Assembly (NCBI GenBank): GCA_026418875.1
Contig: JAOAAM010000068.1
Coordinates: 1 to 16,246, forward strand
Direction of reading: 5' to 3'
Source of the DNA: Gemmataceae bacterium
GTDB taxonomy: Bacteria > Planctomycetota > Planctomycetia > Gemmatales > Gemmataceae
Length of the DNA stretch: 16,246 nucleotides
Shown here: in pieces, positions 1 through 8,800 of the stretch
Layout of the letters: each line of letters begins with the position of its first letter
How positions within the stretch are numbered: position 1 is the stretch's first letter
Notes under the pieces: generated by a model
The model's database searches: none
What the model was told of the DNA's origin: nothing
The model's input: only the letters and a program-made list of their open reading frames with translations
Program-made: the position numbers and the translations under genes

Positions 1-1
1 C

Positions 2-769
2 GCCGAGCCGCAGGCGTTCCGTGTTGTTCCCGGGCAAGGCATCAGCGGCATCGTGGACGGAAGAACGGTCGATGTGGGAAATGCAGCGCTAATGGAGCGA
101 CTCGGACTCGACACGAGCGAAATCGAGCCTTTGGCCCAACCCCATCTCCAAACCGGTTCCACCGTCAGCTTTGTGGCGATCGACGGGGAGGTGCGCGGGG
201 TGATTGTGGTCGCGGATCGGATCAAGGAGACCACGCCGGAAGCCGTGCGTCGTTTGCGGCAGGCGGGACTTCGGCTGATCATGGCCACAGGCGACCGCCC
301 CGAAGCAGCCGCCCGGATCGCCCAATCCTTGGGTATCAACGAGGTGCATGCAGGGATCGATCCGGGGCAAAAGGCCGAATTGGTGCGACAGCTTCGGAGT
401 CAAGGCCGGGTCGTGGCGATGGCCGGCGATGGCATCAACGACGCCCCGGCCCTCGCCGCGGCTCACGTCGGCCTGGCCATGAGTCATGGGACAGACGTGG
501 CCATGGAAACCGCCGACGTGGTTTTGGTGAATGGCGACCTTCTCGGCGTCGAGCGAGCGATCCGCCTAAGCCGCGCAACCGTCCGAAACATTCGGCAGAA
601 CCTCACACTGGCGTTCGTCTACAACCTCGTCAGCGTGCCCGTCGCCGCCGGGGTGTTCTACCCACTGGCGGGCATCCTGATTTCGCCCATTTGGGCGAGC
701 GTCGCGATGACCGCCAGTTCGCTGTCGGTGGTCGGCAATGCCCTGCGGCTGCGACGGACCCGGCTGTGA
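2..769 (+). CDS. copA: Cu+-transporting P1B-type ATPase, C-terminal part (5' truncated)
   Basis: This is the end of a P-type ATPase that pumps a soft metal, most likely Cu(I), out of the cytoplasm. The frame is open to the left edge, so the N-terminus, metal-binding domains and the DKTG phosphorylation site lie outside the window. Visible parts are the N-domain G-x-G-I-x-G and G-N motifs (about 32-90), the hinge T-G-D-R-P (about 282-300), the M-A-G-D-G-I-N-D-A-P-A-L motif of the P-domain (about 417-455), and two last membrane helices. The penultimate helix carries Y-N and the last carries M-T-A-S-S, matching the Cu-site residues (YN and MxxSS) of CopA-type pumps; this separates it from Zn/Cd pumps. 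A GTG at 53 is not the true start because conserved N-domain sequence continues upstream. It converges on the lipoprotein gene with 17 bases between. Metal specificity rests on the two membrane motifs. Confidence 0.88.
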   Translation, partial: AEPQAFRVVPGQGISGIVDGRTVDVGNAALMERLGLDTSEIEPLAQPHLQTGSTVSFVAIDGEVRGVIVVADRIKETTPEAVRRLRQAGLRLIMATGDRPEAAARIAQSLGINEVHAGIDPGQKAELVRQLRSQGRVVAMAGDGINDAPALAAAHVGLAMSHGTDVAMETADVVLVNGDLLGVERAIRLSRATVRNIRQNLTLAFVYNLVSVPVAAGVFYPLAGILISPIWASVAMTASSLSVVGNALRLRRTRL

Positions 770-783
770 CCGCCCCTGACGCA

Positions 784-806
784 CGATCAACTTTTTAGCT
801 TGATCG
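784..806. repeat. Inverted repeat at the end of convergent genes
   Basis: A perfect 7-bp stem, CGATCAA with TTGATCG, encloses a 9-base loop containing five T. It covers the stop codon of the lipoprotein gene and lies just after the ATPase stop. It could be a weak bidirectional terminator, but no T-run follows the stem on either strand. Confidence 0.3.
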
Positions 807-1215
807 TTAGATCGGACGTCGGCCCGGTAATCTCGACGACGATGTCCGAGTCACCGCTCTCGGCGTCGAGATAACGGGTGTTAATCATTTTTTGGATGCC
901 TTCATCAGTTTGGGGCGGCAGTTTGATATAAACCTGATACTTCCCGGGCACCACGGCATTCCGACCCGCCGAATCCGTCAGGGTGAAGGTTCCCCCGCTC
1001 TGGATCGCGCCGGTCGCCCCGTGCAACCCGCTGACAGGCCGCAACACAACCGTGCCGCTGTTCAATGGGGTGTTGTTGGGCAGCAGGACTTTCCCACTGA
1101 CGGCGACGCCTTCAGGTGCTGCGGGCGGACCTTTTTTGCCGCAACCGACGATCACCAACAACCCGGCTGTCAGAAAACAGCCCAAAATCACGACTGTTCG
1201 CTTACAGAATGGCAT
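787..1215 (-). CDS. Small secreted lipoprotein, carboxypeptidase-regulatory-like fold, function unknown
   Basis: The 142-residue protein begins with a lipoprotein signal peptide. After a short K-R basic part, a hydrophobic stretch ends in the lipobox I-V-G-C, so Cys25 would be lipidated. The mature part (G-x-V-x-x-P-x-x-x-P-L-x-x-G-x-V-x-x, G-G-x-F-x-L, V-P-G-K-Y-x-V-Y-I) resembles the small beta-sandwich, transthyretin or carboxypeptidase-regulatory-like proteins common in planctomycetes. Such lipoproteins are often encoded next to DUF1559 genes, as here. I chose ATG at 1215 over GTG at 1218 because a GAGGAGG ribosome site then lies at normal spacing. Its role is unknown. It may be transcribed by readthrough of the terminator at 1332-1373 or from its own promoter in the 170-base gap, which I could not identify. 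Confidence 0.82.
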   Translation of the reverse strand: MPFCKRTVVILGCFLTAGLLVIVGCGKKGPPAAPEGVAVSGKVLLPNNTPLNSGTVVLRPVSGLHGATGAIQSGGTFTLTDSAGRNAVVPGKYQVYIKLPPQTDEGIQKMINTRYLDAESGDSDIVVEITGPTSDLTIKLKS

Positions 1216-1331
1216 CACATCTCCTCCTCGGTGTCATTCGTTTTAAGTTATGGATGGCGGACGCCCGCCAGAATTGTGTTCACGTGGGGAACGTTGTGGT
1301 TTTGCGGTTCCAGCGTGAGTTCATTCGGCTG

Positions 1332-1373
1332 AAAAACAAAGCGGGCGGCTGCGAGTCGATCTCGCAACCGCCC
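1332..1373 (-). terminator. Rho-independent terminator after the DUF1559 gene
   Basis: On the minus strand a 13-bp stem (bases 1343-1355 with 1361-1373, one G-U pair) with a 5-base loop is followed by GC and then TTTGTTTTTC. It starts 18 bases after the DUF1559 stop. The T-run exists only in the minus orientation, which fixes the direction. Confidence 0.85.
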
Positions 1374-1390
1374 ACTGTGACATCCGAAAA

Positions 1391-2341
1391 TCAGTTGGCG
1401 TCGGGGCCGGGGATGTCGCCGCTACGGGCGGTGATCATGGCCGCGAAAGAGGCAGCACTGATCGTGCGGCTGATGAACCGGACGGAACCATCCGCCATGC
1501 ACACATTCATGCCGCCGGAGTGGAAGCTGTACGGCTCGCTGTCGTTGTTGCAGGTCACGATGCAGGTGGCGCCGTCGCCCGGAGTGACGCCCGACCCGTT
1601 GATCGCCCCGGTGCCCGGATGCGAGCCATCCATCGAGCCAGCACAGCCATCCGGATCGGTCCAGCCGAAGCCCTCCGGTCGCGGCAGCAACGTGCCCATT
1701 TCGCGATCCAACACGAACCAGTTCGGCCGAGCACCATCTTCCATGATCAGGAACGTGTTGCTCGAGCCGTCGCGGATTTGATTGATCGGCGTTTCTCGGT
1801 CATTTGACAACGCACCCTCGTGGTCGCTGGTGCCTCGAGGGTTGACCAGGCCGTTGGCCACATAAAAACGATGCCGCAAGCGGTGCATCACGATGTAATC
1901 CAACGGTCCCATCACGCGGCCATCAATCGCCGATCCCGTTCCCGCGGCGGGCAAACGATCGCCAATGGCCGAGGGGCACATGAAAATCGGCACCACCGTC
2001 TGCCCTGCGGTGGCATTGGGTTCCTGGTTCCAGGGGAAATTGCGGTCGTACAAGCGAGCTAGGTTGCCCTGCTCGATGTAGTCGAGGACGACCCCCGTCC
2101 AAGCCATCCGCCGCCCCGCCGCATCGAACGGCCGAGACCGCGGCAACTTGCCCGTCGTGCTCTCATAGTTGTGCAGGGCCAGACCCATCTGCTTCAGGTT
2201 GTTCTGGCACTTGACACGCGCCGCCGCATCGCGAACTTTCTGCACTGCCGGCAGCAGCAACCCGATCAAGATCGCGATGATGGCAATGACGACGAGAAGC
2301 TCAATTAACGTGAAACCCGGGCGTCGGCTAAAAGAACGCAT
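1391..2341 (-). CDS. DUF1559 prepilin-like protein with H-x9-DG box
   Basis: This 316-residue protein belongs to the DUF1559 (SBP_bac_10) family, which is hugely expanded in planctomycetes and exported through a type-IV-prepilin-like N-terminus. The N-terminus reads R-R-P-G then [14 protein letters not shown], with prepilin peptidase cleavage expected between Gly9 and Phe10 and the conserved Glu at mature position +5. The following [23 protein letters not shown] is the family signature. Near the C-terminus His274 is followed nine residues later by Asp284-Gly285, the H-x9-DG box. I prefer ATG at 2341, which has GGGAG five to six bases upstream, over GTG at 2377, which has no ribosome site and would add 12 residues. 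The molecular role is unknown; pseudopilin or surface function is inferred from the family. Confidence 0.93.
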   Translation of the reverse strand: MRSFSRRPGFTLIELLVVIAIIAILIGLLLPAVQKVRDAAARVKCQNNLKQMGLALHNYESTTGKLPRSRPFDAAGRRMAWTGVVLDYIEQGNLARLYDRNFPWNQEPNATAGQTVVPIFMCPSAIGDRLPAAGTGSAIDGRVMGPLDYIVMHRLRHRFYVANGLVNPRGTSDHEGALSNDRETPINQIRDGSSNTFLIMEDGARPNWFVLDREMGTLLPRPEGFGWTDPDGCAGSMDGSHPGTGAINGSGVTPGDGATCIVTCNNDSEPYSFHSGGMNVCMADGSVRFISRTISAASFAAMITARSGDIPGPDAN

Positions 2342-2459
2342 AATCACTCCCAAATGGATGAAATTTCCCGTTGGCACTCGTTTTAGAGCCGCTTTGTGTA
2401 TTTTTCATGAAGAATCAATGTCTATTTGTTGAACAATCTGACTCGCTGCTCGTTCGATC

Positions 2460-2475
2460 AGGCACCTAATTTGCT
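2460..2475 (+). promoter_or_regulatory. Sigma-54 (-24/-12) promoter candidate upstream of the kinase/activator operon
   Basis: The sequence reads A-GGCAC-N5-TTGCT. It matches the sigma-54 consensus TGGCAC-N5-TTGC(A/T) at every position except the first T, with exact GG-to-GC spacing. Transcription would start near 2486, about 115 bases before the kinase gene. It lies between divergent genes and points toward an operon encoding a sigma-54 activator, consistent with autoregulation. Confidence 0.5.
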
Positions 2476-2601
2476 TTCCATCCACGCGATCGGGTCGCGC
2501 CGGGACCTACACACGCATCGTAGAACAAACTGCTCGACGCCTTGCTTTCCGCGTGTTTCCAGGCTGCTTTGCGAATCCGAGGAGGCCGAGGGCCAAAGCG
2601 C

Positions 2602-4113
2602 ATGTTATCGCAAATTGTGACCCGATTGACGGCTCCGGTCATCGCCGTGAGCCTGTTGCTCCTGGCCGTCGGGACCGGGGCTGCCTGGTACGTGCATCAG
2701 CTGCAAGCGGCAAATGATCGAATTCTCGAGCAACACCTTGCCAGTGTCTGGGCCACCCAAGAACTCGAGGTCGGGCTGCGGGAGGTCCGATCGAGATTGA
2801 ATCGTTTTGTTTACCATCGAAATGAGGAAGCGCTCAAAGGCATCCCAGAGTTACGCGCCAATACGGAAGCGGCGCTGGCCACGATGGAACGCACTGCATT
2901 GACCGAGCGGGAGCTGGATTGGGTGCGGCGGATTCGCAGCGGCTTGGACGAGTTTTACCGCGAGGTGGAACATCTGAGCACCTCCCCGGCTGACATGCGC
3001 CCCCACGGGCAGATCGACCACTTGCTTTATGACGTGATTTTGCCCTTGGCCTCCGACTATCGGGAGGTCAACGAGCATCTTTTCGAGCAGGCGACGCGAT
3101 CGAACCAACAGTCGTCACGAAGGCTGATCCGCGGTTTGTTGCTCTTGGGCATCGGGGGAGCCGCGGGGGGTATCCTCGTCGGTTGGTTCCTGGCACGGAC
3201 CATTCAGCGATCAATCGTTCGCGTGCATGTCCGGCTGCGGGATGCGGCTGGCAAACTGCGCGAGGCGGTGGATTCCGTTCGGGTGGATCGCGGCAAAGAG
3301 CCGGAAGACCTCGGTGTCTTGGCGGAGCGGCTGATCGGTCCGATCAATGAGTTGCTGGAGCGGCTTCAGCGGAGTCGGCAAGAAGTGTTGCATGCCGAGC
3401 AATTGGCCAACGCCGGGCAGATGGCGGCGGGTGTCGCCCATGAGGTGCGCAACCCGCTGACGGCCATCAAATTGCTGGTCCAATCCGCCTTGGACCGCGG
3501 TCCGGATGCCGCCCTCTCCGGCCGCGACCTGCAAGTCCTGGATGAGGAAGTCGCCCGCTTGGAGCGGTTAACGAGTACGTTCCTCGATTTTGCCCGTCCC
3601 CCACGACCCGAGAAGCGCTTGATCGATGTCGCTGAGGTCTTGCAGCGTGTTCTCGAACTGGTCGGCCCCCGTGCCGATCTTCACGGCGTGAACCTCCGCT
3701 GGCAGGCCCAATCGCCCTTACCCCCCATCGAAGGCGACCCCGGACAACTACATCAAGTCCTCTACAACTTAATCATCAATGCCTTGGAAGTCGCTCCTGT
3801 GGGCAGCGACGTGTGGGTCCGCATCGTCGGCCGCTCGGGCGACCATCCCAGTGTCACCATTCAAGTCGAAGATAGCGGTTCCGGGATTCCTAAAGAACTC
3901 GGCGACCGCATCTTCGAGCCGTTCGTCAGCACCAAAGAGACCGGGATGGGCTTGGGGCTGTCGATTTGTCGGCGGGTGGTGGAATCCCACGGCGGCACGA
4001 TTCATGCAGAAAATCGGCCCCAAGGCGGCGCCCGCTTTGTCGTGACGCTCCCAAGCGCGTCGCCAGCCCGGGTTGCCGCGGTCAGGAATGAGGCTCAGCC
4101 ATGTCCAGGTTGA
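2602..4113 (+). CDS. NtrB-like membrane sensor histidine kinase
   Basis: This protein of about 503 residues senses an unknown signal and would phosphorylate the response regulator encoded immediately after it. In order: a short cytoplasmic N-terminus, membrane helix about 11-33, an extracytoplasmic all-helical domain about 34-172 (likely a four-helix bundle), membrane helix about 175-199, a HAMP-like linker, then a HisKA domain with the phosphoacceptor in A-G-V-A-H-E-V-R-N-P-L-T (His280). The HATPase domain has the N box (Y-N-L-I-I-N-A-L-E), the D-S-G-S-G-I-P loop, F-E-P-F and the G-M-G-L-G-L lid. ATG at 2602 is chosen; a frame-compatible TTG at 2542 would add 20 residues that do not look like a membrane-protein start. 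The stop overlaps the activator's start by 13 bases, so the two are translationally coupled. The sensor domain is too variable for a signal to be named. Confidence 0.92.
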   Translation: MLSQIVTRLTAPVIAVSLLLLAVGTGAAWYVHQLQAANDRILEQHLASVWATQELEVGLREVRSRLNRFVYHRNEEALKGIPELRANTEAALATMERTALTERELDWVRRIRSGLDEFYREVEHLSTSPADMRPHGQIDHLLYDVILPLASDYREVNEHLFEQATRSNQQSSRRLIRGLLLLGIGGAAGGILVGWFLARTIQRSIVRVHVRLRDAAGKLREAVDSVRVDRGKEPEDLGVLAERLIGPINELLERLQRSRQEVLHAEQLANAGQMAAGVAHEVRNPLTAIKLLVQSALDRGPDAALSGRDLQVLDEEVARLERLTSTFLDFARPPRPEKRLIDVAEVLQRVLELVGPRADLHGVNLRWQAQSPLPPIEGDPGQLHQVLYNLIINALEVAPVGSDVWVRIVGRSGDHPSVTIQVEDSGSGIPKELGDRIFEPFVSTKETGMGLGLSICRRVVESHGGTIHAENRPQGGARFVVTLPSASPARVAAVRNEAQPCPG

Positions 4114-5513
4114 TTGTGATTGACGACGAACCGAATGTCCTGTACTCGCTGCGGCAAGCCTTGTCCCGCGACGGTTTGGAAGTCGAGACCGCCCAAACCG
4201 CACGCCAAGGGTTGGGACAAATCCGCCAGACGACGCCCGATGCCGTCATCCTCGACGTCCGCCTGCCGGACATGTCCGGCTTAGAGGCATTCGACAAAAT
4301 CCGCGAAGTCGACCCGCAACTCCCTGTCATCGTCATCACGGCATTCGCCACGACCGAGACGGCGATCGAGGCGATGAAGCGCGGGGCCTTCGAGTACCTG
4401 CTCAAACCTGTCGATTTACGCCAACTCCGGCGGGTCGTCGCCCAAGCTCTGGAGGTGTCACGCCATCGGCATGGCCAGCCCGAGGCCGACGTGGTCGAGG
4501 GCAAGCCCGGCGAAATCGTCGGGCAATCCGCGGCCATGCAGGAGGTCTACAAGGCGATCGGACGCACCGCCCCGCAAGATGTCACCGTGCTGGTGGTGGG
4601 CGAGAGCGGCACCGGCAAGGAATTGGTCGCCCGGTCGCTGCATCAGCATAGTCGCCGCGCTTCCGGCCCCTTCCTCGCGATCAACTGTGCTGCCATCCCT
4701 GAACAGCTGCTCGAGAGCGAGTTGTTTGGTCACGAAAAAGGGGCTTTCACCGGTGCCGACCGGCTCCGACCCGGAAAATTCGAGCAGGCCAGCGGCGGCA
4801 CCCTCTTCCTCGACGAAATTGGCGACATGAGCCCCGCCACCCAGGCCAAAGTTCTCCGCCTCCTTCAAGAGCAACGATTCGAGAGACTCGGCGGCACCAC
4901 CACCATCTCCTCCGACGTCCGACTCATCGCCGCCACCAACCAAGACCTCGACGCCCAAGTCGCCGCGGGTCGCTTCCGCCGCGACCTACTGTATCGTCTC
5001 AATGGCTTCACCATCCATCTGCCGCCCCTCCGCCAACGGCTCGAGGACATCCCCGACTTGGTCCAGCACTTTGTCTCCCTATTCAACCGCGAGCATGGCA
5101 AGTCGATCCGCTCGATCCACCCCGAAGTGATCGCCCGGCTCCAACGGCACGATTGGCCCGGAAATGTCCGCGAACTGCAAAGTGCAATCCGCTTCGCCGT
5201 GGTCAACTCCGTCGGCGAAACTTTGACCGTCGAGCACCTTCCCGCCCATCTCCGCGATGCGGAACGCCCCCCCACCGAGCGGGCCAACCCTCTGGATATC
5301 CTCGGCATGGTCGAGGACATGCTCGCCCGCGGCGACAGCGACATTTATCGCAGGGTGAATGATCTGGTCGATCGCGTCGTCATCGAGCGTGTCCTGCGGC
5401 ATGTGAACGGCAATCAGGTGCATGCCAGCGAACGCTTGGGAATCTCCCGAACCACGTTGCGTTCGAGGATCCAAATGCTCGGGATCCCTCCCGTGGCTGA
5501 ATCGAGTGAGTGA
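4101..5513 (+). CDS. NtrC-family sigma-54-dependent response regulator
   Basis: This 470-residue activator has three domains. The receiver domain (about 1-120) has phosphoacceptor Asp52 in V-I-L-D-V-R-L-P-D and Lys in L-L-K-P. The AAA+ domain (about 140-370) has Walker A G-E-S-G-T-G-K-E at 167-174, the sigma-54-contacting G-A-F-T-G-A loop at 214-219, Walker B L-F-L-D-E at 235-239, and arginine-rich sensor motifs. A Fis-type helix-turn-helix lies at about 427-465 (N-G-N-Q-x-H-A-S-E-R-L-G-I-S-R-T-T-L). All motifs needed for ATP-driven opening of sigma-54 promoters are intact. It is co-transcribed with the kinase. Sigma-54-like sites stand before the operon and just after this gene, the best candidates for its targets. 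Confidence 0.96.
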   Translation: MSRLIVIDDEPNVLYSLRQALSRDGLEVETAQTARQGLGQIRQTTPDAVILDVRLPDMSGLEAFDKIREVDPQLPVIVITAFATTETAIEAMKRGAFEYLLKPVDLRQLRRVVAQALEVSRHRHGQPEADVVEGKPGEIVGQSAAMQEVYKAIGRTAPQDVTVLVVGESGTGKELVARSLHQHSRRASGPFLAINCAAIPEQLLESELFGHEKGAFTGADRLRPGKFEQASGGTLFLDEIGDMSPATQAKVLRLLQEQRFERLGGTTTISSDVRLIAATNQDLDAQVAAGRFRRDLLYRLNGFTIHLPPLRQRLEDIPDLVQHFVSLFNREHGKSIRSIHPEVIARLQRHDWPGNVRELQSAIRFAVVNSVGETLTVEHLPAHLRDAERPPTERANPLDILGMVEDMLARGDSDIYRRVNDLVDRVVIERVLRHVNGNQVHASERLGISRTTLRSRIQMLGIPPVAESSE

Positions 5514-5636
5514 ACAATTCGTGACCAATTCTTGAACAGCCCGCCGGACGGAACTGGTTGGATTCTGTGCAGGAGAAGGTCGTTTACAGGTATTTCCGCG
5601 GCCATCGAGCCGATTTTCGCGGCCAAGACCGGGTTG

Positions 5637-5658
5637 GCAACTTCGGCACGGAAGTTGC
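5637..5658. repeat. Perfect 8-bp inverted repeat overlapping the sigma-54-like site
   Basis: GCAACTTC and GAAGTTGC flank the 6-base centre GGCACG. The right arm supplies the TTGC of the -12 element and the centre supplies the GGCAC of the -24 element. It could instead be a weak hairpin at the end of the activator transcript, since only a pyrimidine-mixed stretch follows it. Confidence 0.55.
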
Positions 5659-5659
5659 T
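5644..5659 (+). promoter_or_regulatory. Sigma-54 (-24/-12) promoter candidate downstream of the activator gene
   Basis: The sequence reads C-GGCACG-N4-TTGCT, matching TGGCACG-N4-TTGC(A/T) in all but the first base, with exact spacing. A start near 5670 is predicted. It has the same GGCAC-N5-TTGCT core as the site at 2460. Because it lies inside a palindrome, the match could be incidental. Confidence 0.4.
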
Positions 5660-5669
5660 CCTCTCTTAA

Positions 5670-5734
5670 TTCCCCCGGCTGGCGGGGTCCAGGCCATGTC
5701 ACTGACTGGGCATGTGGACCCCGCCGCATTTTTT
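5670..5734 (+). ncRNA. Candidate sigma-54-driven small RNA of about 65 nt
   Basis: This is an inference from two signals: a -24/-12 promoter candidate predicting a start near 5670, and a strong intrinsic terminator ending at 5734 with no gene in between. The RNA would consist of a roughly 10-nt single-stranded leader and one long stem-loop. It may simply be the 3' end of the activator transcript. Confidence 0.22.
5681..5734 (+). terminator. Strong rho-independent terminator after the activator gene
   Basis: A perfect 11-bp stem, GGCGGGGTCCA (5681-5691) with TGGACCCCGCC (5715-5725), contains an inner CATG/CATG pairing and is followed by GCA and six T (5729-5734). It separates the kinase/activator operon from the nuclease gene. 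Confidence 0.85.
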
Positions 5735-5856
5735 CTTCACAGGGGACCTTTCACCCCCTCCCGCACGAGTCGATTGCCACCAAGCTACCCGAGTTGCCGA
5801 TTGGCTGCTATCATCGGGCTTTGGTCTCAAGATTAACCCCGCGTCGACGCCTCCCG

Positions 5857-8800
5857 ATGTTCCGCGACCCACAGGGCGAGTTGACACTCTCCCCCACGGA
5901 TTTGGTTCAGTTTCTCGGCTGCCCTCACGCAACGCAGTGGGAAATGAAACACCTGGACGTCCCCCGCTCGGAGCAGAACCGCGCCGCTGCCGATCCCCTC
6001 CTGATCCAAAGGGGCCAACAGCATGAGCAGGAATATCTGACACGGCTGCTCAACCAGGGAAGGCAAATCGCCCAAATTGCTGGTCAGGATGCTTTGAACG
6101 CCACACTGCTTCACCTGCGTGACGGAGTGAAGGTCATCTATCAAGCGGAACTACGCCATGGCCGATGGCTGGGTCGGCCGGACTTTCTCTTCCGCGTAGA
6201 CACCCCGTCATGCCTCGGTCGCCACAGTTATGAACCAGCCGACACAAAATTCGTTCGCTCCGCTCAACCCGAACACATCATCCAGTTGAGCGTCTATGCC
6301 GAGTTGCTCGCCGCCATCCAAGGCATCCGCCCGAAACACATTCACGTGGTTCTCGATGGCTTCCGAACCGAGACTTTCCTCGCCGACGATTTCGCCGCCT
6401 ACGTTCGCCTCGCCCAACGACGGTTGCAACGATTCGTCAAGGGACCGCCCCTCGAAACGATCCCTGAACCCTGCGCTGCCTGCCCCCAATGCGACTGGCG
6501 CGAGCACTGCCAAAAGCTTTGGGAGAACACCAACCACCTCTCCCTTCTCGCCGGCCTACGATCCTCCCAACGGGAGACGCTGCGTGACCATGGGATCCAC
6601 ACCGTGGAAGACCTCGCCCGATGCGATCCCGACAAACCCCTCCGTGGAATGCCCCAACGGACCCTTCGACTCCTCCAAAAGCAAGCCCAACTCCACCTTC
6701 GGCGGCGACAAAATAACGAACCATGCCTGGAGCGACTCGACCCAGTTGCCGGCCGAGGCCTTCAGCGCTTGCCGCCGCCCCAAGATGGCGACCTCTTCTT
6801 CGACATGGAAGGCGATCCGCTCTACCCGAACGGTGGATTGGAATACCTATTTGGTGTCGGCTATTACGAGACGCCATCGGCCTTCGTCTACAGGGCCTTT
6901 TGGGCACACACGCATGACGAAGAACGCCGCGCCTTCGCGCAGTTCATGGCCTTCCTCGAATCTCATTTTCGCCGATATCCCAACGCATTCATCTACCATT
7001 ACAACCATTATGAACCCACTGCCCTGAAGCGCTTGGCGTCTCGCTACCGCCACGGCGAAGACCACTTGGATCAGCTTTTGCGCTTACAGAAATTCGTCGA
7101 TCTTTACCGCATCGTTCGTCAAGCGCTCCTGATTGGCGATTCGAGTTATTCACTCAAAGTGCTCGAACCTTATTACGGTTTCGAACGAAAAGGCATTGTT
7201 GCCACCGCGGCCGACAGTATTATTGTTTACAACCAGTATCGTAATGATCCTGAGGCCAACGCCCATCTCTTGCAGCAGATTGAGGAATATAATCGGATCG
7301 ATTGCGAGTCCACGGCCGCCCTGCGCCACTGGCTTCTCGAATTGCGGCCCCGTGAACTATCATGGTTTGAACCGACGGCCGTCGCTGAGGAGCCGAATCA
7401 GCTGAAGAACCAACAGCAAGCTGAACTTCAGGATCTAATCCAATCTTTGCAGGCGCGAGCGAGCACGGCGGACCATCCCTGCCGACACATGGTCGATCTT
7501 TTGGAATTTCATCGCCGCGAGGAAAAGCCCGCCTGGTGGTCCTACTTCGATCGTCGTGAACAAATGGACGAGGAACTGATCGACGATCTGGACTGCCTCA
7601 TCGGTCTCGAACTTGAAGGAGAGCCAAAACAGGAAAAACAATCGCTTATCTACACCTATCGTTATCCGCCGCAGGAAACAAAAATCCGCGTCGGCGACAC
7701 GGTCAACGCTCTCTCAACATTGTCCGATGAAAATGACTACGTTGGCATCGTGGTCGAACTAAACGAAGCTCAATGCATTATCCGGATCAAGCGAGGCAAG
7801 AAAAGAAGCCCTTTGCCCAGGCAACTCTCGATCGATTCCGGCAAGCCGATCAAAACCGACGTCTTGAGAGAGGCTCTGCGTCGAGTCGCCGAAGATAGCT
7901 TGCACAGTTTTGCCAACTATCCTGTCGCTGGCGAAATCCTGTCTCGGTCATTGCCGAAATTGCGCGGGCGGATCAGCGGCGAGCCGATCCTCCGGGGCAT
8001 GGGTCCAGTGAATCAGGAGGCCTTGGCAGCGGTTGCGGCATTGGACAATTCCTACTTGTTTATTCAAGGTCCTCCAGGAGCTGGAAAAACTCACATCAGT
8101 GCCGATCTGATTGTCGAACTGATGCGCCAAGGTAAGAGGATCGGCGTGAGTGCCAATTCCCATATGGCCATCAACAATCTGCTGAAGAAGGTCGAAGCCA
8201 CTGCCATCGAAAAAGATTTCGAATTCCGTGGGGTCAAAAAGTGCAGTGACGACGCCGACGCGCTGCCCGAATCTCAGTTCATCTCCAATGTCTTCAAAGT
8301 CCCGGAGATTGAGCCGGAATGCGCGTTAATCGCCGGCACCGCCTGGCTTTTCGCCGATGAGAAACAGGAAAAGACGATTGATGTGCTGTTTATCGACGAG
8401 GCAGGTCAAGTCTCGTTGGCAAATGTGATCGCCATGGCCACCGCGGCGAAGAACATCGTTCTCGTCGGCGATCAAATGCAACTGGGGCAGCCCATCCAGG
8501 GGACGCATCCCGGTCAGGCAGGCCAGTCGATCCTGGAGTTTCTTCTCGAGGGGCGTGCCACCGTACCGCCGGAACGGGGAATCTTCCTGGGCGAGACATG
8601 GCGGCTGCGGCCCGAGTTATGTGAGTTTGTATCTCGGGCCTTCTATGAAAGTCGGCTGAAACCGCATGCCTCGACGAGCCAACGGCAGCTTAGGTTTGAC
8701 CACCGCCTCGATGAGCTTCGCACGGCCGGGATTCACTTTCATCCGGTGCATCATGTCGGTTGTTCACAAAGAAGCGAAGCGGAGGCAATGGTCGTCAAGG

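Larger units (their letters stand above)
5514..5856 (+). other. 343-base intergenic region with promoter-like site and terminator
   Basis: No convincing coding frame is present. It holds a palindrome at 5637-5658, an overlapping sigma-54-like site at 5644-5659 and a strong terminator at 5681-5734. From 5735 to 5856 I see only a TATCAT at 5809-5814 as a possible -10 for the nuclease gene, without a matching -35. Confidence 0.7.

Noticed and set aside
2213..2227. TGGCAC with GC at correct spacing inside the DUF1559 gene
   Set aside because: It lacks TT before GC, lies within coding sequence, and faces a region where the better site at 2460 already explains the operon.
2372..2387. TGGCAC on the plus strand as a further sigma-54 -24 element
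   Set aside because: The bases at the -12 position are AG instead of GC, so the essential -12 element is absent.
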